This document shows positions 36,663 to 48,678 of a stretch of 64,000 nucleotides of DNA, in pieces. Where the stretch lies: the NCBI GenBank assembly GCA_000497125.2, contig CM035319.1, forward strand, positions 416,001 through 480,000, in the 5' to 3' direction. This stretch comes from Spironucleus salmonicida (Eukaryota > Fornicata > Diplomonadida > Hexamitidae). The stretch's first letter is position 1. The number at the start of each line of letters is the position of its first letter. The translations under genes were made by a program, and so were the position numbers. The notes beneath the pieces were generated by a model. The model saw nothing but the letters and a program-made list of their open reading frames with translations, did not search any database and had not been told where the DNA came from.

Positions 36663-39179
36663 TCACTTTTTATTCTTACCTTTTTTACCTTTTTTGGATT
36701 TTTTCTTAGGAGGCACTGGGAAATGTGTGTCAAACAAATCTTTAATTATTTTCATTTCCTCTAATCTTTGAACCTTTTACTCATCTGTTTCTTTAGTTAC
36801 TTTGATATCTAGTTCATTATCATTTACAGAATCATCAGAATCAAAACCAGCCAATTCTTACTTATTTAAGTCTAATGCTTCTCTATAGTCTACATTTTCA
36901 TTAAAGTCTATTAATATTTCATATCTTTCACGATCAGTCATTTATGCATACGTTTTCAGCTAATCTGGTAGCTACTATTTAACTGAATCTGAATATCTAT
37001 CAATATCAACTTATGCCAAAAGTCCTTTGCCTATTGTAGCTAAAATGGCTGCATTGACCCATTTGCTATATTCTTCTGATATATCCTCTCTAATTTTCTA
37101 TAAATCATTAGTATTGTGCAAAAATTCTATAAATTCTAAAATATTTCTGCCCACTGTCTAAAAATCCTTAACACAATACTGCGTTTAACTATCCCCAAAA
37201 CTTGGTATATACACAGTATATGCTTTTCCACCATATTTATTGACGATATAGCGAATATTTGAATACTATTCTTCGGGGTTAAAACCTGTAGTTGTCGATT
37301 ATTCGTAATCAAAATTTGGAAATTTTTTACAGAAGGAGAATAAACTGCTTTCAACAAAATATTATTTGTTTTACAAGCAGTATTCATAAATTTATTTCTC
37401 AACTTCTAATGATACAAATTTTTTATCTATTTCAATAAGTGGAACCTCATCTGGTGGTGGACGCTATTATTAGTGTTATTCTTAACTTGTTATAAATGCT
37501 TTACTTCTTCGTTCTTAAAACATTCTTGTTAATACTTCTTACGGTAACTTTGGGACTATTCCTAAATTTCCAAAAATTTCCCATATCTTCATTTTTATAG
37601 GTTAATGATTAACAATTGATATTTAATCTATTTTCCATTTTTAAATAGATGTACTTGACCTCAAATCAAGAAGAAAATCTGCTCTAATTTCCTTAATAAA
37701 TTAATTAAATAATACTTGTTAAGGAGTTCTATAATTTCCTTCTTCGTGGAAAAATTTTTAAAAATTAATACCAAAATTATCTGTTCTACAGTTCCCAGAA
37801 ATTGTCCCATCGACTGCATACACTGGTAATACATAGAATACATATGTATTAAGCAAAATTTATCGTTATTATAAATGCTTATTATACCATATCTTAAGTT
37901 GTATTTTCTCCTTTTCATTAGCTTTCTCTATTTATTCCTAATATTCACCATCATACTCACAAAGTAAGTCATTGATAAACCCAGTCAATGCAAAACTAGC
38001 ACTATTATCTTATGGTGAGGTCTTTGACAAAATAAGGAAACTTTTCTTATCTTTTTCACTGTACTAATATATTTTCACCAGTGGCACCTAATTACCAAAA
38101 TAGCTCCTACAATAACTCAACATTTCAATTTTAACCCCCTTTTGCAGTATTTTGGTATTAATCTACTACAATTTGTTCAAAATCCATCCGTAGCTACAAT
38201 TTAACTGAGAGCTAAAATAAACAATTTCCTAGTCAGCCTACACCTCAAATTTGAAAATATAGCAGTAATAATTTCCTGGAGCATTGTATGAGATTTCGAC
38301 ACCTTTTTTGAGCTTTCCACTCTTTTACATCAGCCCAGATTTCTTTAGAAAATTTTTAAAATTAACCTATTATTATTTGAATTCTGACATTTCTTGCACA
38401 CGAAAACCGTTTGCTGCAAGCCCCACTGACGGCATCGCATCGAGGTAGAAGTAAGGTGTTTTACGCTAAAACGAGCCTGAATAACAGCAAATTTCGGACC
38501 CAATCCGGCTATATTTGTCCGTAAAAATCAATGGCTAGAACGGCTACTTTAGCGGCTTAAGGAGATTATTTACTTTGAAGGTGTAGGATCCCTGCTTGAG
38601 ACCAGAAATGGCAAATGCGAAGCTCATTTGGTGGTTCGAAGTCGTGAGATCCGGCCGTAGCAGAATATCGAAATTCGTGCCATTCGCATAAATAGCGAAT
38701 AAATTGGCCGTTTCGAAGCGCGATTCAACCTTGTAGGCGTTCGACAGCTTTAGTGAAAACGGTTTTGCGCCGATGTTCAATAAGGAGTGGAAAATCAAAA
38801 TCTTTTTCGTTTTCTACAGTAATTCCAACGACTCCTGCTTCTTGTAGGGCTCCTAGTCGCTAAACGTGACCGCGGGGTGCGATTCTGCGAGCTCTGGGTT
38901 TGGGTAGTTCAACAGCATCTGCGGTGAGTCTATAGGAACTTTAAGTTACTGCGGAGGCAGAATCAGTGGCTGGAACGCTAGTTTGGGTGCAGGAACTCCC
39001 GGTGCCGCCTGGCTATGCTGGAACGTCTACCCCTTCAGGTAGTCGAGCTTCGGTAGCTGGTCCCGGCCGTCCTGAGTAGGCATGGGCTACGGCAGCTTCG
39101 CGTTCGCGATGATGCTGTCTGCGACGGAGTAGTGGTCACCCCGCGTTAGAAGCGTTTAGATCAAATCTTGCTTTTGCAT
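36663..39179 (-). CDS. Unrecognised 838-aa protein with Lys-rich tail
   Basis: One frame without TGA, starting MQKQDLIQTLLTRGDHYS. A Pro/Gln-rich N-terminal 110 residues is followed by beta-rich segments. These include an Ig-like stretch near 145-230 with FDILLRPDLTTSNHQMSF and SGLKQGSYTFKVNNLL, reminiscent of ASH modules. Helical regions follow. The C-terminal 100 residues are acidic, then strongly basic, ending PPKKKSKKGKKGKNKK. I cannot name it; a ciliary ASH-type protein is possible. Its 5' 780 bases (38400-39179) are sharply more GC-rich than the rest, so base composition switches within one gene. The stop context is AAGTGA. Confidence 0.75.
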
Positions 39180-39220
39180 TCTTGGAATTTCACGGAATAT
39201 TAATTATTATACAAAATAAA

Positions 39221-41071
39221 TCAGTCGTAGTTGAATGCGCTGCCGCCGATGAACTCCCTCAAAATGGAGTGCTTTGGCACGTAGTCGCTGTTGATGCCCT
39301 GGACCCACGATAAAAATTGAATTACCCTTCTCGCCTCCATGTAACTATCAGAATCCTGGTTTACCTCGTGAAGGAGCGGTATTACGTAGGTGCTCAAGAC
39401 CATCAATTCATAGTCCAGGGCAGTATTGAAGTAGACATCCGCCCTACCCTGATTTGGGAATACCCATCTCTCTTCGCCCTTACGAACGTTTGTGAACAAC
39501 TCAATGGTTCTTTCTGCGCTGCAGTTTCTGTATTTCTTGTCTCGGACAATTCGACGAATCATTCTATAGTCACGGGTAGATATGCGGCAAGTTTCGTCTA
39601 CATTAATGCTAGTTAGCGGTTAAATGAAAATACCAAATTTTTGCTGAATTGGCACAGATTTAGTCAACAATGGATTAAGTGCGTGGATTCCTTCAATAAT
39701 AACACATCCACGATAAGGTAAGGACATGATTAGTTTCTTTTACTCTCTTTCACCTGTTTTAAAATTATATATAGGAGATTCAATTTATTTTCCCAATAAA
39801 AGATTACTAAGGTCTTTATTGAATAATGGAATATCTAAAGATTCCACATGCTCAAAATCATATTGACCATCTGGGCCCAAAGGAGTATCCACTCTATTAA
39901 CAAAGTAGTTATCCATAGATAAAACAATGGGATTTCTTCCCATAACAGTTAAGTTATATTAAAGCTTTTTAGCAAAAGTAGTTTTACCAGCACTGCTAGG
40001 GCCTGATATCATGACAAGTTTTATCTCATCTTGCACAGTAGCCTATCTACCGATTACAATAGAATTTTTGTTAAAGTTTTCTTTCACAGTTTTGTAAGCA
40101 TCTTTAACAGTGATAGGCCCATCTACGCAAAATTAGTTACGCCCGTTTAAAATTAATTTACAAACTTCACCTATTCTTTAATTTTGTCTGCTTTCACAGA
40201 TTTAAATGTAGCTTTTTAATCTTTCATCTCTATTTATAGCATTAAGCTATCCTAAAGAACTTACTTTCAAAACTTTAGACCAGTTCTAGTTTTCTTAATA
40301 TAATTGGTGAATAGTTGCATTATGCTAAAATTCAGGAATTTCAAAATGATTAGTATGGCTTGGATAAACAATTACTATCATATCTTCAATCATAAGTAAT
40401 CTATACTGCTTCAGTGACCCAGTAGTAGGTACTAAAGGAGTGTGCATTAATTAGTAATAATTACCACACTGACTAGTAAACACTCTGTTTTCATTTTTAG
40501 ATCTTACTACATCTGCAGATTCAGGTTGTGCTTAATTAGTTAATATTTATATAATATTTTCACTAGATATAGGTTTTCTAGTTAATATAGGAAGATTTTG
40601 CTTGATTAAATTTTGCATTTCTTTCTTAATCATATCAAACTCGATATGATCTATTGAATTATGCTTAGGAGCTGGAGTTGTCATTTCACCTTATAAATCA
40701 GATGATTCTATAACAATAGTATCATTCTAACATACTTCTTTAAAATAAAATGCGTGTCCAATTGAATGAGAAATGGTAAGCTAACGTGCTGGGCATATAT
40801 TATTCCATGCCATCTAAAGAAGGAAAACCAACGATTTACGATAAATAGACGATCCAGATACTGTGTCAGGATAAACTAGCTAGATATGAGAAGTTATCTA
40901 GATCTTATCAGATAATGATACAAGTTCATTATTCATTGTCGCCGCGGTTGGTGATAAATTTTTACTATTAGGTGGGAAAATATCTGGGTATTGCATAATT
41001 ACATCATAGATACGTGTGCCTGAAGGGATTTCAATCGGATTCGTCTAAGAATCAGTACTTATAAGTGGCAT
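39221..41071 (-). CDS. TGS-linked uridine kinase/phosphoribulokinase-family enzyme
   Basis: A 616-aa protein. The N-terminal ~70 residues suit a TGS-like fold (EIPSGTRIYDVIMQYPDI). The middle (about 80-280) resembles the accessory domain that accompanies TGS in threonyl-tRNA synthetase-like proteins, with HSIGHAFYF and a late HTNHFEIP. A P-loop kinase starts near residue 355 with SGPSSAGKTTFAKKL, followed by SMDNYFVNR, the Walker B-like VIIEGIHALNP and the RDYRMIRRIVRDKKYR lid region. This TGS plus PRK/UCK arrangement is known in bacteria and some protists and is thought to phosphorylate uridine or a similar nucleoside. The exact substrate is inferred. The 3' part (39221-39620) is GC-richer. 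Confidence 0.8.
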
Positions 41072-41214
41072 TTGGTAGATTTAAATCGAAAAAACAACTA
41101 TATTTATATATATATAATATTATTAAACTAATTTGACGTGTTTAATCTATAATCAATATATATTCAAATATTTATATAAAAATCAATTTAAATGATTATT
41201 TATTATAAGAAATA

Positions 41215-44205
41215 TCACTTTTTGGCATGTTTCATAGCGGCCTTAATTTTCTGTCTACCACCTTAAACCTTGCCTGCCTTTATTGAGTTTGCCTTACTGC
41301 CTTTTGATATGCGCTCTTACACTGCTCTAGCAAGTTTTGTTTACCCTACTTTATCTCTCTTAAACACTCCAGATATTACCTATTAAACACCTCTCTACTG
41401 ATGTTTGCTTAATTTACCATGTAAAGGTATAGTAGCAGAGGGGCGTTTCCCATTTCTTGTTATGTCGCCACCAGCACCTTTGGCTTTAAATTAAATTCCG
41501 GTATTGATATTACTTAAATGCTATTGCATTCTCCTAGCTTCAATCATTTTCAACTCATCCTTAACATTTTCTAAAATTCTATCTTAATTGTTTTTATGGC
41601 TTACTTGATCAATAAATTCATCATAATTTTCATGTTAATCTAACTCATCAACTTTTTAGAACAACAATTCATCAATTTCGTCTTAATTTGAATTACCAAT
41701 TTTGATAATTTCATCATCATTATAATTTTTATTGGATAACTAGCTCCTTAGATGGCTTGGAAGAGTAATATTAAGCTGAATATACGTGTTAGCTTCATAT
41801 CTACCAGGATAGCTCTACGGAGAAACCTTCTTCAATACATGCATTATCTTGGTTTATACAGTCCTAGCCGTACGTGTAGCTTCGAAATTTCCTAATTACT
41901 AGCTTAAAACGGCTAAATTGCTCGTTAAAATCTCATTAACAAAATCTCTACCTACGCACAGGCCAGCTGCTATGAAAATACGCTTGATTTAGCTCCTGAA
42001 CTTCGGAACTAATATCATCTCATAAATATTAAACGAATATTGGTCTAAAAACTGCTGCAATTGCATAGAATCCAGATTGCAAAACAACATCTCGATGTAG
42101 TTCAAAATAGGCTATTTTTAACTATAATTTTGCGTAAACAAAAACTACGCAAATTGTACGAATTCGACAGGGAAAACAGGCAACTGGCCCATTTTAACGT
42201 ATTCGTCGAGCTGCAGCTTCATTATCTCACCAATACGAAACCCATAATAAGTCATGAATTTAACATTCTGAATGGTCGCTTCCTACGTGACAAATTTGCT
42301 TATATCAGTTCCATTTTCGGCCAGCTTGAAAACTACGTCTACAGCCGCATTTCGGCCCTTGCTATTTTCGATGCAGAGCCCTTAAAGGACCTCATTTTTG
42401 TAGCTTTCGACCCGCGCGGTCAAGTTTTCAGCCACGAACCGAACGCGGTATTTCATGTCCAATTTACACTCGTCAAACAGCGCAACGGCACCCTCCAAAT
42501 TGACCTTTGCGAAGCCGTTCAGAACCTTAAAACAGCAATTCTGGTCGTAGTTATTTTTGAGCATTTGAGCGATCAAAACGCTCATGATTTGGCCCGTTTA
42601 AGCGCCCAAACAGTCCCCAAAACGCTCTATGAAGCACGCCAGAAGGCTCACGACGATCTGCTGTGCTTCGGGAGCTAATTGCGGCAAAATAGCGACTTTT
42701 TATACCAAGAAGCTCACAGAAGTCTTAATTTCCGTGTTTGCGGGCAGCGTCGCGATGAATTTGCACGTGTTTTCGATCGTCGGCTGGCTGGTCCCGACGA
42801 GGATTTCCTGCAGGTTCGTCTGCGTGAGCGCCAGCGCGAATTTGCTGAAAACGGCGTTCGTTTGGTCGTCGTTTTGGTTGATTAGAGTGAGGAATTTGAG
42901 CTTCGAATTCGCCGCCAAAAGCTCCAAAATCTCCCGCGAATTCTCGATAAAGAGCATATAATTCTCCTCTATGAAGTCGTCAAGTTCGATATTTTTCAAT
43001 ATGCTAATCAAATTTTGGAGCGAAATAACGATATTTTTTTGCTATTTTTCATACTTTTTGCTCTCTTCGGACCAGTTCAGGAACGCCGTCGTGAACTCTT
43101 CGAAGCGGCAGGAGCTGCTGAAGGCGACGAATTGGATGTTCTCAATGCCGACGCCAAAAATTTGGAGGTTCTCGTAAAGGTCGAAATTCTCAGCCAATTT
43201 GCACAAAATTTGTGTGCTTTTTCCGACATTTTGTTATTATTATATCACCAAATTAATAAAAATTTACAAAAAATGATAGCCGTTTTTATGCTTTTTAACG
43301 CACGTTCCCATGTCCAAAATCAGCGTGTGGAAATGACTGAAAATCGTTATGAGCTTGCTCAGGTGGCAGAGGCTTTATATCAGTTTCTCGTTGGAGTGGA
43401 AATCGAATTTTACGAGGATTTTGAACGCGAAAACGAACTGCTAAATCGGCGTATTCGGGTTTTCCTGCAATTTGTGGATGAGAATCATCGCCGTTTCGTC
43501 GGTTTTTTCTGTCAAAACGCCCAATTTTGCGAGCAAAATCGGGTTCCTGAACGACTATTTGATCGTATCGAATGCCAAACTGTAGTCGAAAATGACCGAT
43601 TAATCGATCAAATAGGAAAGGAGTTTTGATTAGTCTGAGTATTAATGAGATATACAAATTTGTTTGAACAAATTCGCTCCCGCTAAAGTGGAAGTTTGGA
43701 GCGTTAAGGCGATAAAGAAGTAGCTGGCGTTCAGGAGGCGCTGGTTCTGCTGCAGGAGCAGAAGGGTAGCGTTGGCTACTTCCTATGCGAGCGCATATGG
43801 CGGCAAAACGTCTTTTTCGAGGGCTATTTTGGTCTCTAAGTGCAGGATATCCTGGATGAGTTGGTCAGTGATTTTTGGCTCGTCTGTGAGCGTCTGGACG
43901 ATTGGGGAGATGATCGGGCGCATTTGGGCTTCGATTGAGCGCGTTACGGCGATTTGCATCGGCTGTGAAGACATCACGTGCGGGATCGCTGAGTAGGCTA
44001 GTTAGAGCTCGCAGATCGAAAGGAACCCCGAAAGGATCGCTGTGATCTCAGACGATGGCGCCTGTGTCGCGTATTTCAAAATAAACGCTAATTAGCTCTT
44101 CTGTGTCTTCTCAGCTCTCGAAGTAACGTGCAAGACCAGAGGCTCTAGTGTCGTTTACTTATTGTGATACTTTTATGACGCTACCAGGAGATCTGAAACG
44201 TTCAT
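41215..44205 (-). CDS. RRP12: RRP12-like HEAT-repeat ribosome export factor
   Basis: A 996-aa frame without TGA beginning MNVSDLLVASQKYHNK. Residues 1 to about 780 are amphipathic helices of HEAT-repeat spacing. The last ~200 residues become charged, with an acidic DDEIIKIGNSNQDEIDELLF, a basic linker, and a tail containing GAGGDITRNGKRPSATIPL and many Lys/Arg. The tail parallels RRP12, which ends in a GDV...PYAYIPL motif and a basic stretch. RRP12 binds pre-ribosomes and helps their nuclear export. The human protein is about 1,300 aa. Most of the gene (42000-44150) is GC-rich. The complementary strand is open in the same register for 2.3 kb but reads as an antisense shadow. Confidence 0.55.
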
Positions 44206-44708
44206 TCAATTGAAATGGTTAGTGGAACGGAATAATAATTATTATATACATAATAATATCTTTTTGAGAATGAAAGTTAATCATTATTTATATTGTTAAA
44301 AACAAATTAAGATAAAATTGTACGGCAAGCGTGTATATATCTTCGTTTCGAGTATTGAAAACCAGATTGAGAAAAAATAACTAATAAACTTAGCAGTAAT
44401 AGGTTTTACATGATAAATTCTGAAGGTTTTTTCGATTTCTAGATATAGAGTTAAGTTTCTTATCAACAGTTATATTTTGTTAAAAGAACTAATAATAGTC
44501 CAGAATAATTTTGAAATATATACCTACAATAAATTATATAATACTTTCTAGTATTATTTGAGATTAGATCGCAGTAAAAACCTAGTCATTGCTCAATTAA
44601 GTATATTTATGTTTTAATGAAATGATTTTGGATCCTATTCTAGTTAAAATATATTGAAACATACCAGTTCCTATTTATTTCTTATAATACTCATGAAAAA
44701 CGTACTAA
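44206..44708. other. Intergenic, includes outer part of left palindrome arm
   Basis: The first ~105 bases are the upstream region of RRP12, with TATA-like runs around 44230-44255. From 44312 the sequence is the left arm of the inverted repeat and is AT-rich. I see no ORF or RNA gene in it. Confidence 0.6.
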
Positions 44709-45161
44709 TTAGCATACTATTCACTCGAGGCCGAGGGCGAGCCGGATCTGGTTGACGATGTCCACCTCGCTAGTGAGCTTGGTGGGTATGCATGCGGTCC
44801 TGGTCGTTGCCTTGGTGTCTGGGCGGCGGTGCGTGACGAAGGTCCTCACGTAGTTGTAGTACTTATTCTTGAGGGAGAGCGCGGAGAGCGCGGGGAAGTG
44901 CTCGTCCCGGATCATCTGCCAGTTGCAGCCGTAGAGCCGCACGCCCTCGCTGAGCAGGGCCTCCTCCTGCTTGGTCCACTTGTGCTTCGCGGCGTTCATT
45001 TCTGGACTGCGAAGGTCGGGACAGTTGTGTACTTTCGCATATCCGGAATATATCAAAAAAGTTTGTGCAGTAAAAACAGAATTATGTGCATATACCCAAT
45101 TAATGGGAGCGGGCCGCCTTATCTGGCGGCAGATACTATCCCGCCCCAGATAGTGAGAGGC
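44312..45161 (+). repeat. Left arm of 850-bp inverted repeat
   Basis: Bases 44312-45161 are the reverse complement of 45551-46400 with no insertion or deletion; paired coordinates always sum to 90712. No mismatch was seen where I compared them. The arm contains about 397 bases of AT-rich single-copy-looking DNA plus the 3' 453 bases of the Myb cassette. Homology stops abruptly at 44312 and 45161. The arms are separated by a 389-base spacer. Confidence 0.9.
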
Positions 45162-45365
45162 GGGTTGCGCATATATGGGTATAAGTTTTATATTTCCCTC
45201 TCCAAAAACCGAAGTATCGATTCTGGTGCGGTGCGGCAGCGGAGCGAACCGGGCAGTAGAAGGAGAAGGATAAGGGGTGAGCAGGATGCGGGGTGCGGAG
45301 GCGCCTGAGCTGTCCCCTGAGCAGCGCGGGCGGGCACCCACAAGCGTATGGTTAGTATTCAGAAA
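44709..45365 (-). repeat. GC-rich Myb cassette, copy B (full length, inverted)
   Basis: The same 657-base unit as at 28341-28997, on the minus strand, with three substitutions relative to it. Its 3' 453 bases lie in the left palindrome arm; its 5' 204 bases lie in the spacer and so are not duplicated. The flanks share no obvious direct repeat comparable to that around copy A. Confidence 0.85.
44721..44999 (-). CDS. Myb/SANT DNA-binding protein (cassette copy B)
   Basis: A 92-aa protein from the single in-frame ATG to TGA. The Myb/SANT domain is identical to copy A. Two residues differ in the tail: Ser to Arg at residue 58 and Arg to Ile at residue 71. The frame is intact, GC-rich and free of TAA/TAG. 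Of the three substitutions between the two cassettes, two fall in this frame and both change amino acids, so I cannot say that selection maintains it. Its distance to RRP12 (515 bases, tail to head on the same strand) suggests no operon-like link. Confidence 0.8.
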   Translation of the reverse strand: MNAAKHKWTKQEEALLSEGVRLYGCNWQMIRDEHFPALSALSLKNKYYNYVRTFVTHRRPDTKATTRTACIPTKLTSEVDIVNQIRLALGLE

Positions 45366-45550
45366 TTATGATAATATACTTATTGATATATGGAGTATAT
45401 ACATTATAACAAAACCGTATAATGAACATAAAGTTGGTTTTTAGATATTAATGGCTAAAAGTTATACAATAATCTTATGTTTTTAGTCATAAACTATTTT
45501 TATATTTAGATTAATGATATATAATAAGTAGCAGTATATAACCGTAAACT
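45366..45550. other. AT-rich centre of the palindrome
   Basis: These 185 bases join the 5' end of copy B to the inner end of the right arm. They are AT-rich, contain no ORF, and do not match the arms. With 45162-45365 they form the 389-base single-stranded loop if the arms pair. Confidence 0.6.
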
Positions 45551-46400
45551 GCCTCTCACTATCTGGGGCGGGATAGTATCTGCCGCCAGATAAGGCGGCC
45601 CGCTCCCATTAATTGGGTATATGCACATAATTCTGTTTTTACTGCACAAACTTTTTTGATATATTCCGGATATGCGAAAGTACACAACTGTCCCGACCTT
45701 CGCAGTCCAGAAATGAACGCCGCGAAGCACAAGTGGACCAAGCAGGAGGAGGCCCTGCTCAGCGAGGGCGTGCGGCTCTACGGCTGCAACTGGCAGATGA
45801 TCCGGGACGAGCACTTCCCCGCGCTCTCCGCGCTCTCCCTCAAGAATAAGTACTACAACTACGTGAGGACCTTCGTCACGCACCGCCGCCCAGACACCAA
45901 GGCAACGACCAGGACCGCATGCATACCCACCAAGCTCACTAGCGAGGTGGACATCGTCAACCAGATCCGGCTCGCCCTCGGCCTCGAGTGAATAGTATGC
46001 TAATTAGTACGTTTTTCATGAGTATTATAAGAAATAAATAGGAACTGGTATGTTTCAATATATTTTAACTAGAATAGGATCCAAAATCATTTCATTAAAA
46101 CATAAATATACTTAATTGAGCAATGACTAGGTTTTTACTGCGATCTAATCTCAAATAATACTAGAAAGTATTATATAATTTATTGTAGGTATATATTTCA
46201 AAATTATTCTGGACTATTATTAGTTCTTTTAACAAAATATAACTGTTGATAAGAAACTTAACTCTATATCTAGAAATCGAAAAAACCTTCAGAATTTATC
46301 ATGTAAAACCTATTACTGCTAAGTTTATTAGTTATTTTTTCTCAATCTGGTTTTCAATACTCGAAACGAAGATATATACACGCTTGCCGTACAATTTTAT
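45551..46400 (-). repeat. Right arm of 850-bp inverted repeat
   Basis: This is the reverse complement of 44312-45161. It carries a 5'-truncated copy of the Myb cassette (45551-46003, plus strand) and the same AT-rich flank that follows copy B. Because unique flank is duplicated with the cassette, copy C arose by inverted duplication of the copy B locus (or is an assembly artefact), not by an independent insertion. Confidence 0.9.
45713..45991 (+). CDS. Myb/SANT DNA-binding protein (cassette copy C)
   Basis: A 92-aa protein identical to the copy B protein. The cassette around it lacks its first ~204 bases because it lies in the right palindrome arm. If the missing leader holds the promoter, this copy may be silent. 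The Myb frame itself is complete, with ATG, SANT domain and TGA. Confidence 0.8.
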   Translation: MNAAKHKWTKQEEALLSEGVRLYGCNWQMIRDEHFPALSALSLKNKYYNYVRTFVTHRRPDTKATTRTACIPTKLTSEVDIVNQIRLALGLE

Positions 46401-46537
46401 AACTAAACTACCAGAAATAAATCCTTCATCAACTATTTTCCTTCCCACATGATTTTAAACTAATTGTTAAGTGTAAATTTTAAATTTTTCTATTATTATA
46501 CAATAATAAAGAGTATTATATACATTTCCAAAAATTC

Positions 46538-47194
46538 ATGTCAATGCGGTCCGCATACCAATCTGCATACTCCCCTACGCGGTTAGGGAAAACGAACGCA
46601 TACCAGTCGACACTAAATGATGCACAGCGGACCCTGAAACGCACGGAAGGTGAAGTTACCAAGCTGAGGCTCTTTAAGGCCGAAGTGGAGCAGCTCAAAA
46701 AGAAGCGGGAGCGCATAATGCTGAATCAGCAAAACCAAACTGCAAATTATGAGGAGACTAGGAAGCTGTACGAGGACTTCCAAACTATCCAGCAGCAGCA
46801 CAAGAAGCTCATGAAAACATAGTACGAGTCCATCAAGGCCCAGGAGCGTAAAACAAAGGCCTCAGTGAAGACAGACTTGTTCCAGAAGCAACAATCGGTG
46901 TAACAGTAGAAACGCACTATTACGCTCAAAATGGAGGAGAACTACCACGTGAGGCAATAGCGCCTCTAGCAGTACAAGAAGCAGATCCAGGACGTGAATG
47001 ACATCGAAAAACGTGCAAAAGATAACCGCCTGGCGCTGATCGAAACGAAAAAATGCGAGGTGGAGTCGATTAAAACGTAGCGGGTGCAGCAGTCTGAGGA
47101 CATTCAGAAGTACTGTTGGGCCAAAATGGAAGGGTTGGAAGAGGAGAAATAGCGCCTTCTGCACGAGCTGCAGCAGATTGATTATGATGAGTGA
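46538..47194 (+). CDS. Coiled-coil protein, 218 aa
   Basis: The frame runs from the ATG of MSMRSAYQSAYSPTRLGK to a TGA in GAGTGA context. Residues 1-25 are Ser/Tyr-rich and basic. Residues 28-215 are an uninterrupted coiled coil rich in Gln, Lys and Glu (KLRLFKAEVEQLKKKRERIM), with no other domain. The gene is GC-richer than its surroundings. Small all-coiled-coil proteins with a short basic head are common among flagellar proteins, but nothing here identifies one. A downstream in-frame start is not needed because the first ATG follows an AT-rich leader. Confidence 0.8.
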
Positions 47195-47525
47195 GTTTGG
47201 GTGCTAACCAAAAAGTTGAGGTCTTAACTCAGTTGATTGTCATTTAGGTGATGAGAGATCGCTTGGCGTGTGAAAGTGTTGATTTTTAGCAAAAATTGGA
47301 TATGTGTTATTCTGGGTGATAAAAGGATGCGGCGGATAGTGACATACGATTCGTTTAAAGCTATTGGTGGGAGCGGGTCAAATAATTTTATCATTAAGTA
47401 GGTAAGTTTTACTTTAGTTAACATTATTGAGAAGAAAAAATAAAATAGATTAAATTAATGGATTTTAGTTAATTTAAATTTTATACTGAAATATTTGGGA
47501 TATACATTTTACTAACCTCCACATA
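47195..47525. other. Gap with possible gene remnant
   Basis: These 331 bases lie between the coiled-coil and kinase genes. A plus-strand frame from about 47250 reads EIAWRVKVLIFSKNW and, further on, DSFKAIGGSGSNN with gene-like G-rich composition. It follows two consecutive TGA codons and has no upstream ATG. It may be a gene remnant or part of an untranslated region. The last ~100 bases are AT-rich leader of the kinase. Confidence 0.3.
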
Positions 47526-48371
47526 ATGTACAAGGTTATTAAATTTTTATCAGCTGGCTCGTACGCATCAGTTTATGAAATTGAAGATGAGTTTAATATG
47601 AGATTTGCGTTAAAACGTATTTATAGAAAAATACCAGTTACAACACTAGAAATGCATAAATTTATAGATTCAGACTTCATTATACAACCCTTGCAATTAA
47701 TAATAACCAAAAATATTACTTTAAATATTATTTATCCTCTGGCAGTTTGTGATGCAAGAACATACTTTAAACAACATTTTACGTTTTAATAACTTGCTAT
47801 TTTTGTATCAGATGCGCTTTATGGTTTAAATACAATTCATAAAATACAAATATCACATCGGGATATAAAACTAGATAACTTCTTGGTATTTGAAACAGGT
47901 AAAAAGTTATCGTTTAAGATTTGCGACTTTGGAATTTCACAAAGTTATAATACTGTATCAAGAAACTAGCCACAATATACACCAATTGAGTGTATTTTTA
48001 AGATGCCTTATACTTGTCAAAGTGATCTATATAGTTTTGGAATAGTGTTGTTAAAGTTATTAGGAGTTAAATTTTAGATAAAATCTAAATTTGATCAAAT
48101 TGATATTGTAAAATCAGGTTAAAGATAGTTAGTAAAGACATTAAAATGTATTAAAAACTTAAAGCATAAAGACTTGTTACAGAAAAGAATTTAATGTAGA
48201 AATGAATTTTTCTCATTATCTAATTAGTGTCGAAATGATAAGTATGATATATTCAGAGAAATGGCGTGTTTATGCTTGTAAATGCCTTGTTAAAGACCTA
48301 CTGCAGCTGATTTGATTCTAATGTTTGAAAATCAATTAGGAAGTATCAAAGAGCACAGAACATTGCACTGA
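47526..48371 (+). CDS. Protein kinase
   Basis: A 281-aa single-domain kinase. It shows a glycine-loop region (FLSAGSYASVYEI, with the first Gly of GxG replaced by Ser), the lysine strand FALKRI, the catalytic loop SHRDIKLDNFLVF, the metal-binding CDFGIS, a degenerate APE motif (YTPIECI), and the SDLYSFGIVLLKLLG helix F motif. It ends with the helix-I Arg (MPCQRPTAADLI). The key Lys, Asp and DFG residues are present, so it should be active. It has no extra domain and belongs to no group I can name with confidence. TAA/TAG occur at several sites as Gln. It is short even for a bare kinase domain. Confidence 0.88.
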
Positions 48372-48678
48372 TGGTGGGGTATGATTTGTAGTAGATATAT
48401 TGTTTATATTATTGGTTTTATTGCTTCCTTATAACGAATTAAAGATATCTATATATTCAAGAAATAGTAAACTAAAGTAATTATTATTGTAGTGAAGCTA
48501 AACAGTAAAGTTAGTGTAATAATTAACTACAAGACGTAATAAAGTCTAATTATTATATGGCTTTTAGATAAATAGCATAAAAATTTACCAATTAACAATT
48601 GAGCTAGCTATGATAAATCTCATAATAATTAAAATTAACTAAAAACAAATATAGCATTATATTATTATTTGTCAAAGA
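48372..48678. other. Intergenic, AT-rich
   Basis: These 307 bases after the kinase gene contain only AT-rich sequence with scattered stops. I see no gene, RNA or repeat. Confidence 0.6.

Noticed and set aside
37136-37918. Two minus-strand ORFs of 85-88 codons within the 838-aa gene
   Set aside because: They lie in a different frame from the continuous 838-codon gene and show no domain.
41308-43629. Long plus-strand frame without TGA opposite RRP12, including two apparent ORFs of about 205 codons
   Set aside because: It is in the same codon register as RRP12, has no sensible start or domain, and is explained by the GC-rich, TGA/TCA-poor minus-strand gene. The minus-strand product has HEAT helices and an RRP12-type tail.
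45551-46003. Copy C as an independent insertion of the Myb cassette
   Set aside because: Its truncation point is exactly the inner edge of the palindrome arm and it shares unique flank with copy B, so inverted duplication explains it.
47104-47424. Minus-strand ORF starting MLTKVKLTYLMIKL
   Set aside because: It overlaps the 3' end of the coiled-coil gene, and the composition of the region is that of plus-strand sequence, so it is most likely a shadow.
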